Shown here piece after piece: positions 1 to 8,406 of a DNA stretch of 64,000 nucleotides; positions within the stretch are counted from its first letter, which is position 1, and every line of letters starts with the position of its first letter. A program made the position numbers and the translations under genes. The stretch covers positions 3,773,367 through 3,837,366 of the forward strand of contig NZ_CP031320.1 in the NCBI RefSeq assembly GCF_003355155.1, given 5' to 3'. The notes beneath the pieces were generated by a model that was not told the origin of the DNA, did no database searches, and worked only from the letters and a program-made list of their open reading frames with translations. The DNA comes from Streptomyces armeniacus (lineage in GTDB: Bacteria; Actinomycetota; Actinomycetes; Streptomycetales; Streptomycetaceae).

Positions 1-505
1 GAAGATCCTCACCGAGCTGACCGGCACCACCGCCTCGGCGCTGCGCGAACTCAAGGCCACCGTCGGCCTGTTGCGCCAGTCCGACGACCCGGAGGAGACC
101 CTGGAGCCGCCGCCCGGCCTGGGCCGGCTCCCCGAACTGGTCGACGCGTTCTCCTCCGCCGGTCTCCAGGTCACCGTCGCGGTCGAGGGCGAGGAGCGGC
201 CGCTCTCGGGCGGCGTGGACCTGACCGCCTTCCGGATCGTGCAGGAGGCGCTGACGAACGTCGCCAAGCACGCCGCCGCGAGCACGGCCCGGGTCCGGCT
301 CGCCTACGACCGCGACCGGCTGACCCTCACCGTCACCGACGACGGCGGCGGCGGCGAGGACGGGCACGTTCCGTCCGCTCCCGGCGGCGGGTTCGGTCTC
401 ATCGGCATGCGCGAGCGCGCCCGGTCCGCCGGCGGACGGCTCGAGGCGGGCCGCCGCCCCGGGGGCGGCTTCGCCGTGACCGCCGAACTCCCCGTCCACT
501 CCTGA
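1..505 (+). CDS. Sensor histidine kinase, C-terminal part (left edge of window)
   Basis: The frame is already open at base 2, so only the last 167 residues are present. They cover the end of the dimerisation helices (ALRELKATVGLLRQ) and a complete HATPase_c domain with an N box (EALTNVAKHA) and a G box (GFGLIGMRER). This is the NarX/DegS-type layout of kinases that pair with LuxR-class regulators. The phospho-acceptor histidine and any sensor or membrane part lie outside the window, so the signal cannot be guessed. The stop is 16 bases before the response regulator, which is surely its partner. Confidence 0.9.
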   Translation, partial: KILTELTGTTASALRELKATVGLLRQSDDPEETLEPPPGLGRLPELVDAFSSAGLQVTVAVEGEERPLSGGVDLTAFRIVQEALTNVAKHAAASTARVRLAYDRDRLTLTVTDDGGGGEDGHVPSAPGGGFGLIGMRERARSAGGRLEAGRRPGGGFAVTAELPVHS

Positions 506-521
506 CTTCTGGAAGGCCACG

Positions 522-1193
522 ATGACCATCCGCGTGCTGCTCGCCGACGACCAGGCCCTGCTGCGGGCGACGTTCCGGATCCTGATCGACTCGTGCGACG
601 ACATGGAGGTGGTCGACGAGGCCGACGACGGCTCCAAGGCCGTCACGCTCGCCCGCGTCTACCGCCCCGACCTCGTCCTCATGGACATCCGCATGCCCGG
701 CACCGACGGGCTCGCCGCCACCGAGGCCATCTGCGCCGACGACGGCCTGCGGGCCACCCGTATCCTCATCCTCACCACGTTCCAAACGGACGAGCACGTC
801 GCGCGGGCCGTGCGCGCGGGCGCGAGCGGGTTCCTCGGCAAGGACGTCTCCGCCGAGGCGCTCCTGGACGGCATCCGCACCGTGGCCGCCGGTGAGGCGC
901 TGCTGTCCCCCGCGGCCACGCGCTCCCTCATCAGCCGCTTCCTGGCCACGCCCGAGGCCGCCGCCGACCCGTCGCTGCCCGGCCATCTGGCCGCGCTCAC
1001 CGCGCGCGAGCGCGAGGTGACGGCGCTCGCCGCAGAGGGCAAGTCCAACACCGAGATCGCCGAGGAGCTGTTCGTCAGCCCGCTGACCGTACGGACGCAC
1101 GTGCAGCGCGCCAAGACGAAGCTGGGCGCGCGCGACCGCGCCCAACTGGTCGTCTTCGCCTACCAGTCCGGGCTGGTGCGGCCCCCGCGGTGA
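522..1193 (+). CDS. LuxR/NarL-family response regulator
   Basis: The 223-residue protein has a receiver domain with acidic pair D9-D10 and phospho-acceptor D55 (in LVLMDIRMPG). It is followed by a LuxR helix-turn-helix (LTAREREVTALAAEGKSNTEIAEELFVS, read as two halves) near residues 160-215. GGAAGG at 511-516 sits five bases before the ATG. It is the DNA-binding output of the kinase encoded just upstream; the two form one operon. Its target genes cannot be told from the window. The next gene converges on it after 16 bases. Confidence 0.95.
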   Translation: MTIRVLLADDQALLRATFRILIDSCDDMEVVDEADDGSKAVTLARVYRPDLVLMDIRMPGTDGLAATEAICADDGLRATRILILTTFQTDEHVARAVRAGASGFLGKDVSAEALLDGIRTVAAGEALLSPAATRSLISRFLATPEAAADPSLPGHLAALTAREREVTALAAEGKSNTEIAEELFVSPLTVRTHVQRAKTKLGARDRAQLVVFAYQSGLVRPPR

Positions 1194-1209
1194 CCGGGCG
1201 CCGTACGTG

Positions 1210-2400
1210 TCAGGGCTGGAGTACGACCTTCACCGCGCCGTCCGTCTTCTTCTGGAACATGTCGTACGCCTCCGGCGTGCGCTCCAGCGGCATGTGGTGG
1301 GTCGCGAAGTCGTCGACGCCCAGCACGTCCTCGTCGTTGAGCAGCGGGAGGATCGCCGGCACCCAGTGGCGTACGTTGGCCTGCCCCATGCGCAGCTGGA
1401 TCTGCTTGTCGAACAGGGTCAGCATGGGCAGCGGGTCGGCGGCGCCGCCGTACACGCCGGACACCGAGATGGTGCCGCCGCGGCGCACCATGTCGATGGC
1501 GGTGTAGAGCGCGGCCAGCCGGTCGACGCCGGCCTTCGCCGTGAGCCGTTCCGCGATCTTCCCGGGCAGCATGCCGCTCATCGTCTGCAGCAGCTTGGCC
1601 GCCGGGCTGCCGTGCGCCTCCGCGCCGACGGCGTCGATGACGGCGTCCGGGCCGCGCCCGTTGGTGCGTTCGCGTACGGCGCCCGCGATGTCGTCGTGCA
1701 GCCGCAGATCCAGCACCTCGGCGCCGCGGGCGCGGGCGCGCGCCAGCCGTTCCGGTTCGAGGTCGATGCCGATGACGGTGCCCGCGCCCTTGTGCAGGGC
1801 GACGCGGCAGGCCATGTCGCCGATCGGGCCGAGCCCGAGCACCGCGAGGGAGCCGCCCTCCGGCACCTCCGCGTACTCCACCGCCTGCCACGCCGTGGGC
1901 AGCACGTCGGACAGGAAGAGGTAGCGGTCGTCGGGCGCACCGTCCGGCACCTTCACCGGCCCGTACTGCGCCTGCGGCACCCGCAGGTACTCGGCCTGCG
2001 CGCCCGGCACGGAGCCGTACAGCTTGGTGAAGCCGAACAGCGCGGCGCCCATGCCCGCGTCGCGCACCTGTGTGGTCTCGCACTGCGTCTGGAGGCCCTG
2101 TTCGCACATGAAGCAGTTGCCGCAGGAGATCTGGAACGGCACCACCACGCGGTCGCCGGGCGCGAGTTCAGTCACCGCGCTGCCGACCTCCTCGACGATG
2201 CCCATCGGCTCGTGGCCCAGGATGTCGCCGGGGGTCATCATGGGGCCGAGGATCTCGTAGAGGTGCAGATCAGAGCCGCACAGCCCGGACGAGGTGATGC
2301 GTACGACGGCGTCGGTCGGCTCCCGTACCGCCGGGTCGGCCACCTCGTCCACCCGTACGTCGCGCCTGCCGTGCCATACCGCTGCCTTCACTCCGCTCAC
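1210..2400 (-). CDS. Zinc-dependent alcohol dehydrogenase, formaldehyde dehydrogenase-like
   Basis: The 396-residue enzyme is a medium-chain dehydrogenase. Catalytic zinc ligands are visible in LCGSDLH and GHEPMG, the structural-zinc cysteines in CGNCFMCEQGLQTQC, and the Rossmann motif in VLGLGPIGDMACR. The insertion around VPGAQAEYLRVPQAQYGPVKVP and the overall length are typical of the glutathione-independent formaldehyde dehydrogenase (FdhA-like) branch. It probably oxidises or dismutates a small aldehyde or alcohol with NAD, but the substrate is not fixed by sequence. It stands alone, convergent with the response regulator, and a 120-base gap separates it from the epimerase gene on the same strand. 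Confidence 0.88.
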   Translation of the reverse strand: MSGVKAAVWHGRRDVRVDEVADPAVREPTDAVVRITSSGLCGSDLHLYEILGPMMTPGDILGHEPMGIVEEVGSAVTELAPGDRVVVPFQISCGNCFMCEQGLQTQCETTQVRDAGMGAALFGFTKLYGSVPGAQAEYLRVPQAQYGPVKVPDGAPDDRYLFLSDVLPTAWQAVEYAEVPEGGSLAVLGLGPIGDMACRVALHKGAGTVIGIDLEPERLARARARGAEVLDLRLHDDIAGAVRERTNGRGPDAVIDAVGAEAHGSPAAKLLQTMSGMLPGKIAERLTAKAGVDRLAALYTAIDMVRRGGTISVSGVYGGAADPLPMLTLFDKQIQLRMGQANVRHWVPAILPLLNDEDVLGVDDFATHHMPLERTPEAYDMFQKKTDGAVKVVLQP

Positions 2401-2521
2401 CTCCGGGGTCGGTTACGTGTGCGTCCCCGCGCGGGTACCCCAGCGCCGGGAGAGGCACGCTGAGCACGTACGGTCACGCGGCGCGCACGGTCTGCTGACC
2501 GGCCATGCGCCGCCCGTACGG

Positions 2522-3724
2522 CTACGGCCGCGCCTGGAGCCGCGTCGCCGTCTCCCGCAGCCGGCCGCCGCCCGGAAGCTTCGGGGTGAGCGGCGGGGTG
2601 TCCATGCCGTCGCCGCTCCGCAGCCCGCGCAGGAACTCCCCGATCGCCTGCGCCGACGTGTGCCGCGGATGCCAGCCCAGTTCCTCCCGCGCCCGCGCCG
2701 AGTCCATCAGCGGCAGCCTCAGCACCGCGTCGAAGAGGTGCGGCGAGGCGGGCACCAGCCGCGTGCGCCAAGCCGCGCGCAGCCCGGCGCGTACGGGCCC
2801 GGCCGGCACCCGTACGGTGCGCGCCCCGAGCAGCTCCGCCAACAGCGCCGCGTCCACCACCGGGTCGGCGGCCAGGTTGAACGGGCCCCGTACGGTGCTC
2901 GTGACCGCCGCCCGTACGGCCTCCGCCGCGTCGTCCGTGTGCAGCACCTGCATACGGAGTCCGGGCAGGTCGGGCACCACCGGCAGCCGTCCGGGACGCA
3001 CCAGGCCGCGCGGCAGGAGCGGCCCGGCGAACAGCCGCCGCTGCTCGGTGGCCGACTCCCGCTTGAAGAGGAAGCCGGGGCGCATCCGCACGACGCGGAC
3101 CCACGGGTACTGGCGCTCGTAGCTGTCCAGGCAGCGCTCCAGATACGCCTTCTCGCGGCAGTAGGCGGCGTCCGGCCAGCCGTGGGTGGGCCACGACTCG
3201 TCCACGGTGCGGTTCTTGGGGCCGGGCGAGTACGCGCCGACGGACGAGGCGTAGATCAGGGACGGTACGGCGGCGTCGGCGACGGCCTCGAACACGCGGA
3301 GGCTGCCGAGCACGTTGTTCCGCCAGGTCACCGTGGGCCGGTGGGTCGGCTGGAACAGCCAGGCCAGCTGGACGACCGCGTCAGCCGTGCGGAACAGCTC
3401 GCCCAGCCGCCGCTCGTGCAGCACGTCCGCGACGACCCAGGTGGTCTTCGGCGGGCACCAGCCCGGGGACCGCCGGGCCAGCCCGAGTACGCGGCCCACG
3501 CGGGGGTCGTCCGCGAGGGCGCTGACCACGCTGCTGCCGAGGTTCCCGCTCGCGCCGACCACCGCGACGGTCAGACCGTCGGCGCCGCCCGTGCGCTGGC
3601 CCGCGGCGATCACCTCGTCCGGGTCGGCCCAGCCGCCGAGGTCCGGGTCGTACGGTTCGCCGCCCGGCCGCCTGTCGCCGAGCCGCGGGTCGGCATCGAC
3701 GGGCCTGGAGTCCCTGTCCCGCAT
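2522..3724 (-). CDS. NAD-dependent epimerase/dehydratase
   Basis: This extended short-chain dehydrogenase-fold protein has 400 residues from the ATG at 3724. A nucleotide-binding glycine motif (VVGASGNLGSSVV) begins near residue 53. A YASSVGAYSPG strand carries the catalytic serine, and YCREKAYLE carries the Tyr-x-x-x-Lys pair. The 50 residues before the Rossmann fold are acidic and proline/glycine-rich and may be a tail or partly untranslated. Homologues act on nucleotide sugars or other hydroxyl substrates; no substrate is claimed. The start was chosen because GAGAGG lies eight bases before this ATG, within a four-fold repeat of such motifs. It diverges from the F420-type gene. Confidence 0.82.
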   Translation of the reverse strand: MRDRDSRPVDADPRLGDRRPGGEPYDPDLGGWADPDEVIAAGQRTGGADGLTVAVVGASGNLGSSVVSALADDPRVGRVLGLARRSPGWCPPKTTWVVADVLHERRLGELFRTADAVVQLAWLFQPTHRPTVTWRNNVLGSLRVFEAVADAAVPSLIYASSVGAYSPGPKNRTVDESWPTHGWPDAAYCREKAYLERCLDSYERQYPWVRVVRMRPGFLFKRESATEQRRLFAGPLLPRGLVRPGRLPVVPDLPGLRMQVLHTDDAAEAVRAAVTSTVRGPFNLAADPVVDAALLAELLGARTVRVPAGPVRAGLRAAWRTRLVPASPHLFDAVLRLPLMDSARAREELGWHPRHTSAQAIGEFLRGLRSGDGMDTPPLTPKLPGGGRLRETATRLQARP

Positions 3725-3730
3725 GGCTGC

Positions 3731-3769
3731 ACCTCTCGACACCTCTCGGACCTCTGGGCACCTCTGGGT
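3731..3769 (-). repeat. Tandem ~10-bp repeat containing Shine-Dalgarno-like motifs
   Basis: Four head-to-tail copies of an ACCTCTCGAC / ACCTCTGGGC unit lie at 3731, 3741, 3750 and 3760. On the minus strand each copy reads AGAGGT, so four Shine-Dalgarno-like motifs stand in a row directly before the epimerase start codon. Only the copy nearest the ATG is at normal spacing. Confidence 0.6.
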
Positions 3770-3925
3770 ACCCATCTGCTCTCCCGCCGGGAGGCTCGCG
3801 CCCGGGTACCCGTACGGCGCCGCGGGAAACGAAGCTCCGCGCCGCCGTGCGCTCGTACGGCCGCCCGTACGCGAGGCCGCGGGCACAGCGCGCGTACGGG
3901 CCGTACCGCTGCCACACTCGGAACC

Positions 3926-4900
3926 ATGGTGAGGTTCGGATACACGCTGATGACCGAGCAGTCGGGCCCCCAGGCGCTCGTGCGCCACGCCCCTGCCGCG
4001 GAACGCGCCGGATTCGACTTCGAGGTCATGAGCGACCACTACTCCCCCTGGCTCGACGCGCAGGGGCACTCCCCGTACGCCTGGAGCGTGCTGGGCGCCG
4101 TCACCCAGGTGACCGAGCGGGTCGAGCTCATGACGTACGTGACGGCGCCGATCATGCGCTACCACCCGGCCGTCGTGGCCCAGAAGGCCGCCACCGTCGC
4201 GCTGCTCTCCGGCGGGCGCTTCACCCTCGGGCTGGGCGCCGGCGAGAACCTCAACGAGCATGTGGTGGGCCGCGGCTGGCCGCCGGTCAACGTACGCCAC
4301 GAGATGCTTTCGGAGGCGGTGGACATCATCGGCGCGCTGTTCGACGGCGGCCACGTGAACCACGTCGGGCGGCACTACCGCGTCGACTCCGCGAAGCTCT
4401 GGGACCGGCCCGACGAGCGGGTGCCGATCGCCGTCGCCGTGTCCGGCGAGCAGTCCATCCGCCGCTTCGCGCCGGTCGCGGACGCGATGATCGCGGTCGA
4501 GCCCAGCGCCGAGCTCAGTGCGGGCTGGGTCGGCGCGGGCGGCAGCGAACGGCGCATCGGGCAGATCCCGGTGTGCTGGGACCCCGACCGGGACGCGGCG
4601 GTGCAGCGGGCGCACGAGCAATTCCGCTGGTTCGCGGGCGGCTGGAAGGTGAACGCGGAACTGCCCGGACCGGCCGGGTTCGCCGCCGCCACCCAGTTCG
4701 TACGGTGGGAGGACGTCGCCGCGAACATCCCGTGCGGGCCGAACGTGGAGGGGATCGTGGCCTCCGTGTCGGAGTTCTGGAAGGCCGGGTTCACCGACAT
4801 CGCGCTCGTCCAGATCGGCGGCGACGAGCACCAGGACGGCTTCTTCGACTGCGCACAGCACGAACTCCTGCCCGCCCTGCGGGAAGCCGCCTCAGACTGA
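3926..4900 (+). CDS. LLM-class F420-dependent oxidoreductase (F420-dependent glucose-6-phosphate dehydrogenase subfamily)
   Basis: The 324-residue TIM-barrel protein belongs to the bacterial luciferase-like family and uses deazaflavin F420. The N-terminus (MVRFGYTLMTEQSGP), FEVMSDHYSPWLDAQGHSP and the glycine-rich GGRFTLGLGAGENLNEHVVG are the marks of the branch that includes F420-dependent glucose-6-phosphate dehydrogenase. The sugar-phosphate substrate is inferred from the branch only. The ATG at 3926 gives the canonical N-terminus; the frame is open further upstream but codes nothing recognisable there. A CACACT -10-like box at 3913-3918 leaves seven bases before the ATG, so a leaderless message is possible. 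Confidence 0.88.
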   Translation: MVRFGYTLMTEQSGPQALVRHAPAAERAGFDFEVMSDHYSPWLDAQGHSPYAWSVLGAVTQVTERVELMTYVTAPIMRYHPAVVAQKAATVALLSGGRFTLGLGAGENLNEHVVGRGWPPVNVRHEMLSEAVDIIGALFDGGHVNHVGRHYRVDSAKLWDRPDERVPIAVAVSGEQSIRRFAPVADAMIAVEPSAELSAGWVGAGGSERRIGQIPVCWDPDRDAAVQRAHEQFRWFAGGWKVNAELPGPAGFAAATQFVRWEDVAANIPCGPNVEGIVASVSEFWKAGFTDIALVQIGGDEHQDGFFDCAQHELLPALREAASD

Positions 4901-5250
4901 GCCCCGGACACGAGCAGCAGGGCCCGTCGTGGGAGGAGTTCGCCACGAGGCTGGCCCGTACGGCGCGCGATCTGCTGTCCGGGCAGTCGGTGCAGGAGAC
5001 CCTGGACCGCATCGTGGTCCACGCCGTGGACCTGGTCGACGGGAGCGAGGCGGCCGGCGTTCTCACGCTGGACTCGGAGGGCGTGCACACGCTCGCCGCC
5101 ACCGGCGACCTCGTGTACGAGTCGGACCGGCTCCAGGAGAAGGCCCGCCAGGGCCCGTGCTTCGACGCCGTCCCGGCTGTCCCGCTCGCATTTCCCACCC
5201 CGTATACGGGAATGCCCGCGGTGCCGGACCCCTGGACGCGCTCGATCTCC
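4897..5250 (+). pseudogene. Remnant of a GAF-ANTAR type regulator gene
   Basis: From 4900 the frame reads like the N-terminus of Streptomyces GAF-ANTAR proteins: a helix (WEEFATRLARTARDLLSGQS), then the GAF start (LDRIVVHAVDLVDGSEAAGV, TLAATGDLVYESDRLQEKA), up to GPCFDAV at about 5171. Homology then stops. The rest of the GAF fold and the RNA-binding ANTAR domain are missing, and the frame runs on without sense into the sulfatase promoter. There is also no start codon where one is expected: the codon overlapping the upstream TGA is CTG, where an ATGA overlap would be normal. Both ends are therefore damaged. Its former role would have been sensing and antitermination. Confidence 0.6.
5199..5210. 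promoter_or_regulatory. Perfect 12-bp palindrome upstream of the sulfatase
   Basis: CCCGTATACGGG is a perfect palindrome about 105 bases before the sulfatase start codon, in the only relatively A/T-containing part of the gap 4901-5315. It may be an operator. No second copy was noticed in the window. Confidence 0.35.
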
Positions 5251-5315
5251 CCCTCCGATACTGGCCGTTCGCATGGTCAACGGCGAGCACGGCAACCGGA
5301 CCGGAGGTCTCCGTC

Positions 5316-7331
5316 ATGGCAGCTGCGATGCCGGACCGGCGCACGCTGCTGCGAGGGCTGGCCGCCGCCGGGCTCGGCGGTGCGGCCTCCACGACGGCGG
5401 GCGCTGGTGTCGCCGGGGCCGAGGGGGCCGCCGGGGCCGGGGGCAGGACCAACATCGTCGTCGTGCTCATCGACGACCTCGCCCGGCGGGAACTGGGCTG
5501 CTACGGCAACACGTTCAACGAGACCCCGCACATGGACCGGCTCGCCGCGGACGGCGCCAGGTTCGACGCGGGCTACTCCGCGGCGCCGGTCTGCTCGCCG
5601 ACCCGGGCCAGCATCATGACCGGGCAGTACCCGGCGCGCGTGGGCATCACGGAGTTCCTCGGCGCGACCGGCGACGACCACCTGCCGACCGGCCACCGGA
5701 CCCTGCCGGAGACGCTGCGCGACGCGGGCTACCGCACCGGCCTCATCGGCAAGTGGCATCTGAGCGAGACCTATGACGGGCCGGTGCGCGACCGGCCCGG
5801 CAACCCGTGGTCCCACGGCTTCGACGAGGTCATCGCCTCGGAGCAGAAGTACATCGCCGGCGGCGACTACTTCCACCCGTACTTCATGCTGCCGGACCTG
5901 CCCGCCCGCGAGGAGAACGAGTACCTCACCGACCGGCTCAACCAGGAGGCCGTGGACTTCATCGGCCGCGCCGGCGACGACGGCGAGCCGTTCTTCCTCT
6001 ACCTGTCGCACTACGCCACCCACACGAAACTGGCCGCGCCGCAGCCGCTGGTCGACAAGTACGCGGCGAAGCCGGGCGCGGGCGAGCCGGGGAAGCACCC
6101 GGTGCTGGCGGCGATGCTGGAGGTCGTCGACGACGGCGTCGGCGCGATACGGGACACGCTGCGGCGGCGCGGCCTCGACGGGAACACCGTCATCCTGTTG
6201 CTGTCGGACAACGGCGGCGCGAGCGACGTGGCGACCAGCGCCCCGCTGCGCGGTAGCAAGGCGACGCTGTACGAGGGCGGTGTCCGCGTACCGATGATCG
6301 CCTACCATCCGGCGGCGCCCGGCGGCCGAGTAGTCGAGACCCCCTTCAGCACCGTCGACTTCATGCCCACGCTGCTCGACACCGCCGAGGTCCCGAGGCC
6401 GGAGGGCCAGCACCTGGACGGCACCAGCTTCGCGGGCCTGCTGTCGGGCGGCGCGGTGCCGCGGCGTACGGACCTGTTCTGGGTCTACCCGCACTGGCAC
6501 GACCCCGGCGCGCCGACCGCCTCCGTACGCCGCGGCCGGTACAAGCTGCTGCGGTATCTGCACGGCGAGCGGGCCGAGTTGTACGACCTGGCCGCCGACC
6601 CCGGCGAGGCCGAGGACCTCGCCGGCCGGCTGCCCGACCGTACGCGGCGGCTGCAGGCCGCCCTGGACAGGCACCTGCACGACGTCGACCTGCTGCCGCC
6701 GCACCCCACGACGGAGAACTTCCCGCACGTGCTGGCGGAGGAGGAGTTCCGCGGCGGGCTCCCCGCCGGGTTCACCGTGCTGGCTCCGGACCCGGAGGGG
6801 CGCCCCGGGACCGTACGGGCCGACGGCGGCGCGCTCACCGTGTCGGCCGACGGGGCGCCCGCCTTCGCGCTGCTGCGTTCCGGCCGTGTGGCCGACACCT
6901 CGCCCGCCGCGATCGTCGTCACCCAGCGCTCGTACGCCGGGCCGGCCGCGCCGAGCCAGGACACGCTGTTCGCGGGGCTGGTCAAGGACGCGCGGAACCA
7001 TCTGACGGTCTGGTACAACCACCGGCTCCGGCGCACCGGTTGGGACGTACGGATCGACGGCGAGCAGGCCGGCGCACGCATCACCCAGCTCGACGGGAAG
7101 ATCGGCTACCCGGGGCCGAACGCCCGCCTGGCGTGCGTCGTGCACCGCGACGAGCTCACCGCGTACGCGGTGGCGGGCGGCGGCACCTGGCAGTATCTGT
7201 TCACCATCGACGTCGGCCGCTACGCGCGGCTCGACGACCCGCGGGTCCGCGGCCAGTACCGGTACGGCTTCGGCGCCCGCGTCGACGGAGGCACGCTCGC
7301 GGTGGAGCGCTTCGCGGTCCGCGGCCGCTGA
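5316..7331 (+). CDS. Tat-exported sulfatase with C-terminal extension
   Basis: The 671-residue protein begins with a twin-arginine signal (PDRRTLLRGLAAAGLGGAAS), so it is folded before export. The sulfatase core starts at NIVVVLIDDLARRELGCYG (metal-binding Asp pair). The cysteine converted to formylglycine is C93 in CSPTRASIMTGQYPARVGI. GKWHLSE and LLSDNGGASD are further active-site blocks. Residues after about 480 (from GFTVLAPDPEGRPG) form an extra beta-rich domain like a laminin-G or concanavalin fold, possibly a carbohydrate-binding part. Start: ATG 5316, with GGAGG at 5303-5307. It probably removes sulfate from sulfated glycans outside the cell; the substrate is not known. Confidence 0.9.
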   Translation: MAAAMPDRRTLLRGLAAAGLGGAASTTAGAGVAGAEGAAGAGGRTNIVVVLIDDLARRELGCYGNTFNETPHMDRLAADGARFDAGYSAAPVCSPTRASIMTGQYPARVGITEFLGATGDDHLPTGHRTLPETLRDAGYRTGLIGKWHLSETYDGPVRDRPGNPWSHGFDEVIASEQKYIAGGDYFHPYFMLPDLPAREENEYLTDRLNQEAVDFIGRAGDDGEPFFLYLSHYATHTKLAAPQPLVDKYAAKPGAGEPGKHPVLAAMLEVVDDGVGAIRDTLRRRGLDGNTVILLLSDNGGASDVATSAPLRGSKATLYEGGVRVPMIAYHPAAPGGRVVETPFSTVDFMPTLLDTAEVPRPEGQHLDGTSFAGLLSGGAVPRRTDLFWVYPHWHDPGAPTASVRRGRYKLLRYLHGERAELYDLAADPGEAEDLAGRLPDRTRRLQAALDRHLHDVDLLPPHPTTENFPHVLAEEEFRGGLPAGFTVLAPDPEGRPGTVRADGGALTVSADGAPAFALLRSGRVADTSPAAIVVTQRSYAGPAAPSQDTLFAGLVKDARNHLTVWYNHRLRRTGWDVRIDGEQAGARITQLDGKIGYPGPNARLACVVHRDELTAYAVAGGGTWQYLFTIDVGRYARLDDPRVRGQYRYGFGARVDGGTLAVERFAVRGR

Positions 7332-7371
7332 CACGAGCGCTGACACGCGGGCCGTCACGAGCGCTGACACG
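7332..7371. repeat. 16-bp direct repeat after the sulfatase stop
   Basis: CACGAGCGCTGACACG occurs at 7332-7347 and again, unchanged, at 7356-7371, directly after the sulfatase stop codon and before the terminator hairpin. No function is evident. Confidence 0.7.
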
Positions 7372-7374
7372 AGG

Positions 7375-7399
7375 GGTGCCGCCCCGCACGGGCGGCACC
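7375..7399. terminator. Bidirectional terminator hairpin
   Basis: Perfect 10-bp arms GGTGCCGCCC (7375-7384) and GGGCGGCACC (7390-7399) with a five-base loop lie between the convergent sulfatase and GH12 genes. There is no T-run, as is usual for Streptomyces terminators. Confidence 0.7.
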
Positions 7400-7408
7400 G
7401 TCCGCCCG

Positions 7409-8155
7409 TCAGCCGTGGCTGACCGAGAAGTCCTTCGTCGCGAAGTCCGCGCCGCCCGGCGACGCCGTGATCTCGTAGCCGAACTGCACGTCACCGATCG
7501 TCTCGTCGGCGCTCCACCAGCCCTGCTCCGTGATCCAGTCGAGCACCGGCAGCACGTCGACCCGGCCCGCGGCGGAGTTCTCGGTGCGGATGAAGGAGAA
7601 GACCTCGTTCTGGCCGTTGCTGCCCTTGTGCACGTCCCAGGTGTGGCCGCCCAGCTCCATGGTGGTGACGCGCTCGCCGATGGGGCCGACGGCACCGGTC
7701 TTGTTGACCCACAGCATGACCTCGTAGTCGTAGTCGGTGTCCCAGATGTCGTACGAGGTGTTGTACGCGCCCGAAGCCGGCACCTGCACCTCGTACTTGC
7801 TGGTGAGCGACGCGAGCTGGGACAGCGGGGTGTTCACGACGCGCTTGGCGTTCGGATACGACTTGATGCCGCCGGTGTCCGGGTGCTCCGCGTGCACGGA
7901 CCAGTCGCTCGCGGACTCCGCGGAGACGCACTGCGCGCCCGCGCCCTCGCCCCAGATGTTGTTGTAGAGGGTGTAACCCCCCGACTCCCACTCGCCGTAC
8001 TGCTCGCAGGACTCCCAGGCCGCGGCGCCGTGCGCGGGCGCCGCGACGAAGGCCAGCGCGGTGCCCAGGCCGACGGCGGGCACGGCCAGCAGCGTGGTCA
8101 GCTTCCGGCGGGCGCGTCCGGCGCGTGCCCCGCGGGTGGGCTTGGATTCGGTCAC
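7409..8155 (-). CDS. Secreted GH12 endoglucanase / xyloglucanase
   Basis: The 248-residue protein has a long signal peptide (RARRKLTTLLAVPAVGLGTALAF, cleavage expected after APAHGAA) and a glycoside hydrolase family 12 catalytic domain. Family marks are WSVHAEHPDTGGIKSYPNA, the nucleophile glutamate in YEVMLWVNK and the acid/base glutamate in FGYEITA. There is no carbohydrate-binding module and no linker, so it is a minimal one-domain enzyme that cuts beta-1,4-glucan or xyloglucan outside the cell. The GTG at 8155 was chosen because AAGGAAGGA precedes it at good spacing; an ATG six bases upstream is out of frame. A cellobiose-operon operator of the CebR type was looked for upstream and not seen. 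Confidence 0.92.
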   Translation of the reverse strand: MTESKPTRGARAGRARRKLTTLLAVPAVGLGTALAFVAAPAHGAAAWESCEQYGEWESGGYTLYNNIWGEGAGAQCVSAESASDWSVHAEHPDTGGIKSYPNAKRVVNTPLSQLASLTSKYEVQVPASGAYNTSYDIWDTDYDYEVMLWVNKTGAVGPIGERVTTMELGGHTWDVHKGSNGQNEVFSFIRTENSAAGRVDVLPVLDWITEQGWWSADETIGDVQFGYEITASPGGADFATKDFSVSHG

Positions 8156-8406
8156 GGTCCATCCTTCCTTCGCCTGCGGTGTGCACCCTGAGGTCGCCGC
8201 CGGGGGCGGGAAGGTTGCCCGGTCGCGCGCTTCCGCCTCGTTTCCGATGTGCTTCCGCCACGTTGCAGTCGAATCGCCGTCGAATCGCCATCGGCCGTCC
8301 GTCGCGCCCCTGTTGCCCCGCCGGGCCCGTGCTAGCGTCACCGCTCGCACGGGGGTGAACGGAGACACGGCCAAGGTCCGGAATGTCGAACAGCGAGGGG
8401 GTACCC

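Noticed and set aside
2522..4861. Very long minus-strand open frame covering the epimerase and the F420-type gene
   Set aside because: Only 2522-3724 codes for a recognisable protein; the rest is the reverse strand of the F420-type gene, kept open by high GC.
8313..8338. TTGCCC / TAGCGT promoter for the sigma factor gene
   Set aside because: The spacing is only 14 bases; not reported as a promoter.
8156..8406. CebR-type operator for the GH12 cellulase
   Set aside because: The palindrome TGGGAGCGCTCCCA or a close match was not found in the 250-base gap.
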